64,000 nt of DNA from Arenicola marina (lineage: Eukaryota > Annelida > Polychaeta > Arenicolidae): the NCBI GenBank assembly GCA_964019135.1, contig OZ025263.1, forward strand, positions 20,747,123 through 20,811,122, given 5' to 3'. The notes beneath the pieces are model-generated. The model did no database searches, was not told the DNA's origin, and worked only from the letters and a program-made list of their open reading frames with translations. The position numbers and the translations under genes are program-made. This document shows, one piece after another, positions 45,001 through 55,360 of the stretch (its first letter is position 1; the number at the start of each line of letters is the position of its first letter).

Positions 45001-45948
45001 CCCACCTGATAGCGCGCCGTGGGAGACTTATTACGGCTTCCTGAGCTCGTACTTCGTGGCGAAAAGCGGCGTGAAGAAAATGCAATAGGAGTAATAACGT
45101 TACAAGGGAGGGCAACCGCTAGAGAGGGAGAACAAAGAGGGGGGGGGGGGAAGGGGGGTGATAAAGACGGAGCGCAAGGTAGAGAGGAGAGAGAGAGATT
45201 AAGACAAGATGGATGACGTACTTATTCTAAGATTGAGAAAAAGAAATTTTCCAGATCTTAGTTCGTTGTATCCCTGGAGCCACTAGCACATAGACTCCTC
45301 TTAATATTCCTCATTATTAATTAATTTCTGCGCCAAAGCGAGGCTTGCAGGGGAAACCTCCAAGTGGCGCCCGCACGCAGTGGCAGCGCGGGCCTATATC
45401 ATGGCGTTTAACCTGCGCTTCGATCGCGATCTATCCGTACACAAGTGCCAAAATTGTCACTTAGCTCGCAGGAAATCGTTTGGAAGGGAACTGTAAAGCA
45501 TCCAGCAAAATTTATCTATCCAATTGTTAAACATTTTAGAAAGATTAAGGTCTACATTTGCAAACAAGGGTCTTGAATATAGCTGAGCTGACTAAACAAG
45601 TTATCAGCTGATCACCGTGGGCGTAGCCTAGATCGAGATGACTGCACAAATAACAGAACAATACAATGCAAGTTCTTTGGTACAGTTATATAAAGTAAAA
45701 TAGCGTTCGAGACTTGGCACCTGGTGTCATGGATGTATTGAACTTTTTGAATGCCGAGAAAACCTCGATACTTTAGAGACCGCTCGCCCCTCTAGACTAG
45801 ATGAGATTGTAATTTTTTATTTGATATCATTCAGCATTAAATCCGTCATGCTGAATTATGAGCACCGACTCGACAAGTTCTTGGCGCTAAATTTGATATC
45901 GGTCCCTGCTTTATGTAACAGGCACTGCAGACGCACTGGAGGGGGGGG
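45001..45948. other. Unique non-coding sequence
   Basis: Purine-rich from 45,100 to 45,210 (including a run of 12 G), then ordinary unique DNA. No supported gene. Confidence 0.5.
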
Positions 45949-46216
45949 GGGCACTACATTACTACAGTGGTGGGGGTGGGGGCATGTGGAGAACGAGAGA
46001 AAATGCAAGATTTTTTCTGTCATTGAGTGACAGTCATGGCAATCAAGTATATAGAGGTAATTATTTGAACAAATTCGATATCGAATATAATATATAGTCA
46101 AGACCCGTAATTTTATGAAGAACGGTTTCGATCTCAGCTGAAATATATATGGTCAAGAACTGCAATTTTGAAAAAAGAAAAACGTCTCAGATGGGCACAT
46201 CGAGAGAAATCATAGA
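45949..46216 (+). repeat. Dispersed repeat family, copy A
   Basis: Begins in a G-run with GCACTACATTACTACAGTGG and GTGGGGGTGGGGGCATG, passes through TAATTATTTGAACA, and ends with AAGAACTGCAATTTTG then TCAGATGGGCACATCGAGAG. The same landmarks in the same order appear on the minus strand at 52,016-52,394. An internal near-duplication (AGTCAAGACCCGTAATTTTA versus GGTCAAGAACTGCAATTTTG) suggests local tandem expansion. The superfamily is not recognised. Confidence 0.75.
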
Positions 46217-46399
46217 TGGAAAAATGATCAATTACGATATAAAGCCGGACAGATCGGTCAAAGGTAAAGCTCTTAATACGAGTACTTGCAGAATCATATA
46301 CCGTTCTGTATCGCGCGATGGCCACATCTTGCGGCAAGCGGGATCTCACAGTGGCTTCCAAAATTTCATTTTCTTTCGTAGAAAGATTTTTAAGCAAAA

Positions 46400-46509
46400 A
46401 ATCTCAGGCTTCTGGATCAACTTATCACTGGGAAAATCATGGAAAGTGATTCCCGTGTCTTTTCTGGCATCGGATGAACAGCCTGGCACCGAACAAAACG
46501 CGTGACTTG
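46400..46509 (-). pseudogene. N-terminal half of a THAP-type zinc finger (exon or pseudogene fragment)
   Basis: On the minus strand this reads HAFCSVPGCSSDARKD then TGITFHDFPSD. This matches the start of the THAP DNA-binding domain: a C-x4-C metal-binding pair, a basic/polar spacer and the FHxFP signature. The second half (conserved Trp, Pro and C-x2-H) is absent, and the frame stops soon after. THAP genes often have an intron near FHxFP, and a weak donor (CCCA/GTGATA) sits there, so this could be a first exon. Against a functional gene, the frame has no in-frame ATG: upstream it reads PVLGKGTSHAF back to a stop. A separate ATGGCGGCTGCGG at 46,556-46,544 is out of frame. A decayed THAP gene or THAP-containing transposon is equally possible. 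Confidence 0.5.
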
Positions 46510-46556
46510 TGCCCTTACCAAGCACAGGAAAGAACACACTCGTCCGCAGCCGCCAT

Positions 46557-47010
46557 AACTATAGCGCACGTGGGTTTGTTTACTACGTTTACCCGGCTCG
46601 CCTCGTTTTCGCTCTGCATGCATAATTTTTGAGAGGGGCCTATGGAGTCCCGTCCGGAAGGAACAGCTGTCTGGTCGGTGGTCGGGATCCCGCTAACAGG
46701 CTGACCGAGGTCATTAGTGTTGGCGACCAGAGGGAGGGGTGGGGGGGGGGGGGGTGAACATGCCGCCGCCATTACATCGGTGGCTTATGCTACCGCGCTA
46801 ATTAGGTGCTACAGTGGCGCCTCTGGTGGCCACTCGTGGAATACATGACGAGCGTGAAGTGATTGGACGACTGATTGGGTGGCGAGGGGGGTGGGGTGCG
46901 TGCTTGAGGGGGGGGGTGAGGTTGGGGTTAGGAGGGCATATTGGATGTGTGAGGGAGGAAGGAGTGGGTGTGGGCGGGGGGGGGGGGCGGTGCGGGTGTG
47001 TGTGCCCTCT
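46557..47010. other. Unique sequence with G-runs upstream of the 16-bp array
   Basis: Contains runs of 14 G at 46,741-46,754 and 12 G at 46,976-46,987. The minus strand at about 46,560-46,545 reads AGTTATGGCGGCTGCGG, resembling the YY1-type AAGATGGCGGC element of some housekeeping promoters, which would suit a transcription start for the THAP fragment. Confidence 0.4.
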
Positions 47011-48786
47011 GGTAGTCCGCTTCTCTGCCAGTTCGCCCCTCCACAAGTTCGCTCCTCTACCAGTTTGCCCCTCCACCAGTTCGCCCCTCCAACACTGCTC
47101 CCCTCTGCCAATCTGCTTCTCTGCCAGTTCGCCCCTTCACCAGTCCACCCCTTGGCCAGTTCGCCCCTTGGCCAGTTCGCCCCACCGCCAGTTTGCCCCT
47201 CCATCAGTTCACCCCTTGGCCAGTTCACCCCACCGCTAGTTCGCCCCTCCACCAGTTCGCCCCTCTACCAGTTCGCCCCACCGCCAGTTCGCCCCTCTGC
47301 CAGTTCGCCGCACTGCCAGTTCGTCCCTCTGCCAGTTCGTCCCTCTGCCAGTTCGCCCCTCTGCCAGTTCGCCCCTCTGCCAGTTCGTCCCTCTGCCAGT
47401 TTGGCCCTCTGCCAGTTCGTCCCTCTGCCAGTTCGTCCCTCTGCCAGTTCGTCCCTCTGCCAGTTCGCCCCTCTGCCAGTTCGCCCCTCTGCCAGTTCGC
47501 CGCACTGCCAGTTCGTCCCTCTGCCAGTTCGTCCCTCTGCCAGTTCGCCCCTCTGCCAGTTCGCCCCTCTGCCAGTTCGTCCCTCTGCCAGTTTGGCCCT
47601 CTGCCAGTTTGTCACTCTTCCAGCTCGCCCCTCTGCCAATTCGTCCCTCTGCCAGTTCGCCCCTCTGCCAGTTCGCCCTTCTGCCAGTTCGTCCCATTGC
47701 CAGTTCGCCCCTCTGCCAGTTCGTCCCTCTGCCAGTTTGCCCCTCTGCCAGTTCGTCCCTCTGCCAGTTCGCCCTTCTGCCAGTTCGTCCCTCTGCCAAT
47801 TCGACCCTCTACCAGTTCGTCCCACCGCCAGTTTGCCCCACCGCCAGTTCGCTCCTCTGCCAGTTCGTCCCTCTGCCAGTTCGTCCCTCTGCCAGTTTGC
47901 TCCTCTGCCAGTTTGTCACTCTTCCAGTTCGCCCCTCTGCCAATTCGTCCCTCTGCCAGTTCGCCCCTCTGCCATTTCGTCCCTCTGCCAGTTTGCCCCT
48001 CTGCCAGTTTTTCACTCTTCCAGTTCGCCCCTCTGCCAATTCGTCCCTCTGCCAGTTTGCCCCTCTGCCAGTTAGCCCCTCTGCCAATTCGCCCCTCTGC
48101 CAGTTCGTCCCTCTGCCTGGTCGTCCCTCTGCCAGTTCGCCGCACTGCCAGTTCGCCCCTCTGCCAGTTCGTCCCTCTCCCAGTTCGTCCATCTGCCAGT
48201 TCGCCCCTGTGCCAGTCCGTCCTTTTGCCAATTCGTCCCTCTGCCAGTTCGCCCCATCGCCAGTTCGTCCCTCTGCCAGTTCGCCCCACCGCCAGTTCGT
48301 CCCTCTGCCAGTTCGTCCCTCTGCCATTTCGCCCCTCTGCGAGTTCGCCCCCTCTGCCAATTCGCCTCTCTGCCAGTTCGTCCCTCTGCCAGGTCGTCCC
48401 TCTGCCAGTTCGCCGCACTGCCAGTTCGCCCCTCTGCCAGTTCGCCCCTGTGCCAGTCCGTCCTTCTGCCAATTCGTCCCTCTGCCAGTTCGCCCCTCTG
48501 CCAGTCCGTCCTTCTGCAAGTTCGTCCTTCTGCCAGTTCGTCCCTCTGCCAGTTCGTCCCTCTGCCAGGTCGTCCCTCTGCCAGTTCGTCCCTCTGCCAG
48601 TCCGCCGCACTGCCAGTTCGCCCCACCGCCAGGTCGTCCCTCTGCCAGTTCGTCCCTCTGCCAGTTCGCCCCTCTGCCAGTTCGTCCCTCTGCCAGTTCG
48701 CCCCTCTGCCACTTCGTCCCTCTGCTAGTTCGTCCCTCTGTCAGCTCATCCCTCTGTCAGTTCGTCCCTCTGCCTTCGCCCCTCTC
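47011..48786. repeat. 16-bp minisatellite array (about 111 units)
   Basis: Unit CTCTGCCAGTTCGTCC, with CCCC/TCCC, CACCG/CTCTG and other variants. Sixteen is not a multiple of 3, so the three frames of each strand share one 16-residue cycle: PLPVRPSASSSLCQFA on plus and ELAEGRTGRGTNWQRG on minus. Frames of up to 511 codons are open. The left edge is more diverged and spaced irregularly (47,011-47,230), as expected for an array margin. Confidence 0.95.
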
Positions 48787-49507
48787 TGTATTTCTGTCGC
48801 GTCTCGCTCAAGTCGACCCCAATTCCGTCTCCAATTCGCCGAATGATTCTTTATCCGTGGTGTCCACGAACGCAAACAATCAGACCTCACGTATCAACGC
48901 CTTGGAGTCAATTATCCGCCCCCCCCCACCTCCCCCCTCCCACCCACATCCCTACTCATTCCCGAGGCATCATCCATCCACTACCCGTGTCGTCTAAGTC
49001 AGCCAACACGCCTCGCACCTACCTCTTAGCTCCCAGCGCCCTCTATATACGAGACTCAGCAGTCCAGAGACATTTATTTATAAGAATGACTTATGATTTC
49101 ACAATCAATCATGGCGGATCAGAGGGGGAGGCCTCAGTCGCAGGGATTTGGGGCCTTGTTGCCTTAGAAAGTTACGGCATGTAACCCGAACCGGCTTCGC
49201 TTGGCAAATAGGGGGCGGGCGCCATTTGCGGGTGATTTGTCAGTCTTAGAGCGGAGAAATCAGCGCCCGCGATCGTCAGTAATCATTATGGATAGGGCCG
49301 AGGAAGACGAGCGAAAACAATTTCTCAAGTCGACTGACTACATAATCGCGCCAGCAAACGGGCAATTTTTATCACTTATTTTAGGCATGAATAACTATTG
49401 GGCCGATCCACTGGGCTAATAATGTTATCTGTGCCCACCAAACGAGCAGCTAATTTCAATAAACGAGAGAGAAGCCGGTAATCCTCCAGACCGACAAGCC
49501 TTAGACA

Positions 49508-49566
49508 TAATTGAACGTAATTGACTGTCCCCAAAGTTTGCCCAGGCCAATAGGCGGCCATAATTG
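49508..49566 (+). promoter_or_regulatory. Cluster of three TAATTG homeodomain cores (candidate)
   Basis: TAATTG occurs at 49,508-49,513, 49,518-49,523 and 49,561-49,566, with another TAATTT near 49,451 and a CCAAT-type motif between. Three exact hexamers in 59 bp is unusual by chance. A developmental enhancer is one inference; nothing else supports it. Confidence 0.25.
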
Positions 49567-50963
49567 GGTCTCTCTGCCGGGTCCCCCGGGGGGGAGAGGT
49601 GCCACCAACACCCCCATAGATCATCTTCCATGGCTGAGTGCTCGCTTTCACTGACCCTTCGTTGGTAAAAGTCACACGCTTCTCTGGCCCTCAACAGGAT
49701 TGCCCTTCCTTCAGCCTCAAGTACCATGCTTCCATGGCACCGTCGTCATGCCATCCCCGCAAAGTCCTCCTCCCCCTACTGCCCCCCCCCCACCCCGCCC
49801 ACCATCAAATCCTTGCCTCCGCTGACGCCCCACCCGCCGTCTAAGCCTCACCCCTGGCAACAGACACCCTTATCGTTCGCTACACACATTACGACCACCA
49901 ACTGCACCATCCCCCCACCCCCTCTCTAACCCCACCGCGCTATGCCATAACGGGGCCTCCCCCCCCCACCCCTTTCCCCACCCGCATGGGCTTAATCTCT
50001 CGTGGCTAGCTATTCCCATCACCACTCGAGCATCATCTATCCCCCTGTCTCAGCAACCCCTCATCATTCCCAGCCGCCGAGCAGCCCCTCCATCCGACCC
50101 CCCCCCCCCTACCCGTCCCTACCCTCCAATCCTACTCCCCGGCGACCGTCATTAGTTTGGCCTTGTATATCACCGGCGTTGTCCAAGCGAAATTCAACGC
50201 CCCTCTCGCACAAATTGAGGCCAGGTAGAAGGTTAAGCTGCGCACGGTCCCATGAGGACAGCACAGATAAAAAACAGACAGAAGCAGAGAGAGGCAGAGG
50301 GGATGGAGGGAGAGCGGGGACAGAAAATGTTCTTTAATAAATGTGTGTGTGTTTTTATCAGCCGCAGTAATGCCTGCCGACCGCTGTCTACACCGGCCAT
50401 TATCGTTGTCGCATGGAGCCCGACCCATCACCAGCGGCCAAATCATACCATAAACCGGCAATCGTTTCGACCTCAATTGTGGCAGTGAAAGGGCTCCAAT
50501 CTGGACCCCGGGTGATAAGACTGGGGCAGAGGGGAGTCCACCCCTACCCCCCGTCCCCCACGCAAATCCCGTCCCGCCACCCATATACATGGGCAACAAC
50601 CCTTCGGTGAGTACCCTCCACCTTCACTGGGGGGAGGTCAGAGGGCAGCGCTATATTACCCCAGTCTGCCAAATCACGTCTTCCATTTGAGGAGATGTCT
50701 CTCATCTTGTTACACATAACAAGAGGAGCAGCGGAGTGGACACTGCGGAGGCCCGCAACTCCCGGTTGATCTATAATAGGGAAACGGTCGCGAGGGACGT
50801 AAAGAAACTGCTGAAACCAAAAAATGAAATGGAAAAGACCCAATTTTGAAAAGCAGTACACTGGCAGCGATGGCGAGCCACTGCATGACTGAAAGATAAA
50901 AGTTAATGAAATGAAGCAATGTGGACAGCCCGTTACGAATTAATGACACAGTCCTTCAACAGT

Positions 50964-51023
50964 CAATGCCCGGAAGGTTAATAACCGGAATTCGATGCCC
51001 GGAATTCAATACTCGGAAATCAA
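50964..51023. repeat. Degenerate ~15-bp tandem repeat (four units)
   Basis: Units resemble ATGCCCGGAATTCA: AATGCCCGGAAGGTT, AATAACCGGAATTCG, ATGCCCGGAATTCA and ATACTCGGAAATCA. Confidence 0.65.
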
Positions 51024-51351
51024 GGCGTGGGTGCGGTTGATGCTGACGCTAATTCAGAAGTGTATAGTGGATTCACCCTTCGGCCTCGATGGCTGAACTG
51101 GAAGAGAAAAGTAACCTGATATGAGTAACGTGTGCAATGGCTGAAAATGGCAATGGAAGTGGCAATAAAATGATCGAAGCCGAGTCTATTTAACTATTTA
51201 TCGTGGAAACATGTCAACTCCGAGCTTTAGATTGGCTATATAACGATTTATACCAGACCACTCTTCGTTCGGCATCTGCAAAACACGCTAATTCCAGCAT
51301 TAATTTATTGAAATCACTGCGTCTGAACGACATATAGGTGCAACCCACAAT

Positions 51352-51361
51352 TAATCGATTA
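51352..51361. promoter_or_regulatory. TAATCGATTA dimeric homeodomain-type palindrome (candidate)
   Basis: TAAT-CG-ATTA is a perfect palindrome of the spacing-2 type bound by paired-class homeodomain dimers. Motif recognition only. Confidence 0.22.
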
Positions 51362-52015
51362 GTCTGCAATGTTAAGGCCAGCCATGAAGGAACAAGCGAA
51401 GCGTTTAGAAGGGACCGAAAAAAAGACCAGGACGAATAGGTGACACACAGGGAGTGACATGTCGGAAAGAGGGGAATTCAATAGTATACGTTGATCGACT
51501 CGATGGCACAAGCGCTGCCTCTTTCCCTTGATCACCCTGTATTGTATGACCTATATAGGCCTATAACTTGATACCACAGTCGTATGGTACTATTTCGAGT
51601 ACTGCCAGACGGTGGCGTCTTTTTTCGTGTAAGTTCCAGCGTCTGCATGTGCCATGTGAAGGTTGTATAGTCGTCTGAACGCTTTCAAATGGCCCAGACT
51701 ACTCATATATGATAAATATGATGTTGTGTTGTCTGTGCTAGATTTACTGAAGCAAGTGTGATCTCGTTACAAGTTAGGAACGCACAAGGCCACTAATGTA
51801 CAACGTGATCCTTTAGCTCGTTGCTAACTTTGCAGATACAAGGTAAATCAAGCGGCTTGGGCGGTGAACCAGCTGGCGCACAATCAGGGCGTGGCGGTTT
51901 GGGGAGTTTCCCTCCCAGGGTCAGGGGGTGGGGGGGCGAGGGTAATACATTTGGTTAGGTATATACATATGTGCCTCCCAAATGACCCCTTTTTTCTCTC
52001 AATCGCCGAATCAGA

Positions 52016-52394
52016 AATCTACAATTTCTCTCGATGCGCCCATCTGAGACTGACTTTTTTTTTCACAAAATTGCAGTTCTTGGCTGAAAAGTGTTCAAAT
52101 AATTAACCTCCAGACACCTTTTCATGAATATCAGTGTCTATTTTAGTTACCTTTTTAGCCTCAAATTTCTGTCAGTGTCTATATTAGATGCCATTTTAAC
52201 CACACATTTCTGTCAGTATCTATTTTAGAAGTCTTTTTAACCAAAAAATTCTGCCAGTATCCATTCTAGATGCCTTTTTGAACCATAAAATTATCTCTTA
52301 ATGACCACAAAATTCCGCGTTTTGCTCTCGCTCTCCAAATGCTCTCTGTGGCATGGGCGGCCCACCCCCACCACTGTAGGAATGTAGTGCCCCA
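52016..52394 (-). repeat. Dispersed repeat family, copy B, with internal 41-bp tandem repeat
   Basis: Minus-strand counterpart of 45,949-46,216, starting GGCACTACATTCCTACAGTG and ending GATGGGCGCATCGAGAG. It is longer because of an internal array of about four 41-bp units at 52,128-52,292 (each with CTGTCAGTATCTATTTTAGA-like sequence and TTTTTAACC). The family is not recognised and no terminal inverted repeats were found. Confidence 0.75.
52128..52292 (-). repeat. 41-bp tandem repeat (four units) within copy B
   Basis: Plus-strand landmarks CTGTCAGTGTCTAT, CTGTCAGTATCTAT and CTGCCAGTATCCAT recur about every 41 bp, each followed by a TAGA(T/A)G and TTTTAACC-type stretch. Copy A lacks this expansion. 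Confidence 0.85.
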
Positions 52395-52432
52395 CCCCCC
52401 CCCCGGGGGGGGGTTCCTTTCAGTCGTCTTAC

Positions 52433-52660
52433 CTCGGATGCCTGCGTTGATCGCCCATAATGCATGACGGATTTCTCTCATGCTGTGAGATATGCTGAGA
52501 AATAACCCGGCTTCAGTTAATGTCGCCATGAAAACAAAGAAGTTTCGTCTTAAGAGGTCAAGGGGTGTCGCCATTAACGAGAAACGGCGAGAACCTAATG
52601 AAGTAATCAGCTCGTCGTCTTGAAGAAAATAGCGACGCCCCCCCTTTTTGGCCAATACTG
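52433..52660 (-). CDS. Weak candidate exon with consensus splice donor
   Basis: Reading on the minus strand, an open segment of about 75 codons (containing LQDDELITSLGSRRFSLMAT and SHSMREIRHALWAINAGIR) ends at a strong donor, CGAG/GTAAGAC, just after 52,433. No acceptor or family is recognised, and the same strand reads through into the C/G tract at 52,395-52,414. This could equally be a conserved non-coding element with a chance donor. Confidence 0.2.
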
Positions 52661-53125
52661 ACACTACTTCCCGCCCCGACCCCCCCCCCCCCCCCCATTC
52701 CAGCCATCCCTCCCCTGCCCACCCCCCCCGTGTCTGTGTCATTAAGGTGTGTCTGGAGGAGCTATCAAAGCGTCGTTTGTCCCGGCCGATGAGGACACTA
52801 ATAAGGGAAGGGTGATCACGGCGACCTGAGCTCAGGGTGATACAGGTCTAAACAGCGACATAATGAGCCACAACAATAGGGGGGGGGTACCGACCCCCAT
52901 GCGCAAGAAACTGCCGCTCTGTGCTGTGTCGCGCTCTGCATAGTTTAATACAACACTCAAGGCTTGTAATTTGTAGGTTGCGTGTAATGCCATCAGGAAC
53001 AAGACCAGTGGCGACCTCATGCGGCGGTTGGTACGTGTAGCTCCCAGGTCAAAACTCGTCAAACGGAGTGCGGAGACTGCGCGGAGTAACGGGGTTCGCC
53101 CTGCTAATTACCGATTAAACTGACT
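52661..53125. other. Unique sequence with a run of 17 C
   Basis: A C-run at 52,680-52,696 followed by unique non-coding DNA. No supported gene. Confidence 0.5.
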
Positions 53126-53148
53126 GTGCCCGCATGTTCCGCGGGCAC
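53126..53148. other. Perfect 8-bp-stem hairpin
   Basis: GTGCCCGC, loop ATGTTCC, GCGGGCAC. No U-tract follows, so it is not a terminator. Function unknown. Confidence 0.6.
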
Positions 53149-53539
53149 TAACCCCCAGGCCGTGGGCTGCAGGCCCAGGCGAGGGAGGTAAATTAATTAA
53201 AGGGTTGGTGAAGATATCACTTCGCTAAATGTAGCTGTCCTAAACACTGGGTGATACAATCAGTCTGACCCCGAGGCATCCATAGCGTGCTGGGTGTGGG
53301 TGGCTGGGGGGAGGGGATAGGGGGGAGGGGGGGGGGGTGTGACTGAACCAGGCAATCGTTGTCGTGTAGCACCTTAAGACAACCGTAAACCCTAGGTGTA
53401 AAGCAGAGGCAAGGAAAGCCATGAAAACTGAAAGTGAGGTCGCGTCCTCAGATGAAAAGAATTTGCTCCATACAAGGGCTACATACCATTGGCCAAATGA
53501 ACCTCCCGGGACGATGAAGGATGAATGTGTTAAACAAGT

Positions 53540-53620
53540 CCTAAATTAGTTGCCCAGATCCGGATTCGAACCTAGGGGCATACTGAACTATGGTTTAACC
53601 GCTACACCAGGGAGGCCTCC
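53540..53620 (-). mobile_element. tRNA-derived SINE head or tRNA pseudogene
   Basis: On the minus strand a Pol III A-box-like TGGTGTAGCGG (53,609-53,599) is followed at tRNA-like spacing by a perfect B box, GGTTCGAATCC (53,572-53,562). The acceptor and T-stem do not pair well, so it is not a functional tRNA. A tRNA-derived SINE running toward about 53,420 is the best explanation. The 3' end and target duplication could not be defined. Confidence 0.6.
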
Positions 53621-55290
53621 CAAACCTGGTCTGCGGTATATGTCAGGGCGTGGGTCGGGAGCTAGGTCTTTTCATTCCGCCAATTATCTTGCGTAAGTTA
53701 CGATAGAATTACAAATGTGGCTCAGGATCAGTGGCCGTAATCACGAATTACAGCGCCCCTCGTGTTAAGTGGATCTGTTTCGTTCATTCACCAAGTCTAC
53801 TAATAACACTTGACATTGCTCAGTACCGATACCGATATTTAAACTACATGTGAAGCTGACCGTTGCAACGGCTGTACCAAAATAAACATAAACAGGAAAT
53901 GTTACCTTTGACCACAAGCAGTGTCAACGGCCACCGCCAAAGGAAAAGTGGCGCTCCGGATGCTTCTATTGTCTCATATAATTTAGCGCTTGGGCCCCCT
54001 GTCGGTGGCACCGGTAAACGACTTGTTACACACGTTTATGACGTTTCAAATCAGCACAAGTTTTCATTTTTGTGGCGGACAATTCATGAATTTGAAATGT
54101 TTTGCTCATTGGCAGATAATTGGTGAGCGATATGGTAGGTGTTTATTGTCTGTTATGAACCTTAAGGCCTTAGGTTTGTGTTCTTATACGCAAATTTGGC
54201 ATTCAAAAACATGCATCTTTAAGTAACGCCAGGTTTTAAATCATGCATTCTGATCAAATAAAATCTGATCGTAATCTAGGTCAGTATGTATGCCAGTAAG
54301 TAATGGGGCGTAGTCGACGCTTAGCCACAGGGTTAAATCCGCCTTTAGCTTTGTGACGAAATAAGAAGCAGACAGGTGAAGCTTATTGGAAAAATAAGTT
54401 CGCAAGATGGCTGAAGGTTATAAATGGTAGGCCTACGGCTCATCGTTGTTATTGGAGAGAGTGAATCATTGTCTTTTATGTTCATGAGGACTCGCAAGGC
54501 AATGTTGCCGCTGGGAGATCCTAATCCCAGACATACTTGGGGTGTACTGCCTCTTAGGATAAACATAAACCTGGCTTGAACTGACAGCCACACGATGACA
54601 TCAAGCTGAAAACATATTCGCCGAAAGAAGTCACGTGACGTCCACGGGCGGCGGCGTTGGATATCCGGACAAGATGACGGCTGGGGTTTAAACAATATCC
54701 CATTCGCTAGGTGGCGCTAAGCTAGCTCCGCTTATACCCCTGCTGTCGGCCAGGGGGCAAATTTCAAGATTCTTGAAAAACGGTCTAAGTAGTTGTAGTT
54801 TCTTGCAATATTATAATTTCAAAGAATTAAATATAAAACTAACAAGCTCTGCATATTTAAAACAGCAAAATACATCTTGCACCATTTGGAAGATTTCCTA
54901 ATTGAGAGTGAACGCTTTTTCACTCTTTCTTTTCATCACCTGATACCCTGTGTTATTAGGCTGGGTCCCCGGTACTAATTTGTAAAATGCACGGCACATT
55001 TGTCCCATCAAGTTGCGCAGCGCCGCCCTGGCGAGCCAGTGACCGAATTCTTTGAGGCAGTAGGCGACAACAGAGATATAATGGTGGCCTAGCGGAGTGA
55101 GTCGAAGTCAAAGACCCCATAGTCAAGGCTCTTTCTATATCTGTCTCGGTTTAGGATGGCTACTGGCGAACTGGTCATGCATCGTCCAGAATGGCCGACC
55201 GTCAACATATTCGGGACAGTTTTTTTATTATTAACTTATTATGATATTACATATATTATTAAGTAGTAGTTCACAAATTGTTGGTTGGTA
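53621..55290. other. Unique non-coding sequence
   Basis: No supported gene; open frames of 87-116 codons at 53,863-54,126 and 54,345-54,695 have no recognised domain. Two CTCF-like motifs are listed separately. Confidence 0.5.
54701..54760 (+). promoter_or_regulatory. Two CTCF-like motifs (candidate)
   Basis: TTCGCTAGGTGGCGCTA (about 54,703-54,719) and CGGCCAGGGGGCAAAT (about 54,747-54,762) both resemble the CTCF core and lie about 45 bp apart in the same orientation. Motif match only. Confidence 0.25.
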
Positions 55291-55336
55291 TTTCTTCCAA
55301 AGTAAACTACGGATACATGACAACATAAAACAATAC
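55291..55336 (+). repeat. Left flanking repeat of the 20-bp array
   Basis: TTCTTCCAAAGTAAACTACG then TACATGACAACATAAAACAAT is similar to 57,289-57,333 beyond the other end of the array, in direct orientation. Confidence 0.65.
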
Positions 55337-55360
55337 AGTAGAGAGAGTACATCTATACTG

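Larger units (their letters stand above)
48787..52015. other. Unique sequence with homeodomain-type motif clusters
   Basis: No confirmed gene. The frame leaving the 16-bp array continues about 60 codons into non-repetitive serine/asparagine-rich sequence before stopping at about 48,997; its meaning is unknown. C-rich tracts occur at 48,920-48,950, 49,770-49,980 and 50,090-50,130. Motif clusters at 49,508-49,566 and 51,352-51,361 and a small tandem repeat at 50,964-51,023 are listed separately. Confidence 0.45.

Noticed and set aside
47193..48728. 511-codon proline/serine-rich protein
   Set aside because: By-product of the 16-bp array.
49376..49727. Two overlapping minus-strand 100-codon frames
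   Set aside because: No domain and mutually exclusive; the region looks more like non-coding DNA with TAATTG motifs.
53126..53148. Rho-independent terminator or histone-type stem-loop
   Set aside because: No U-tract, no histone gene nearby, and the stem-loop sequence does not fit the histone 3' element.
53540..53620. Functional tRNA gene
   Set aside because: B box is perfect, but acceptor and T stems do not pair; a SINE or pseudogene fits better.
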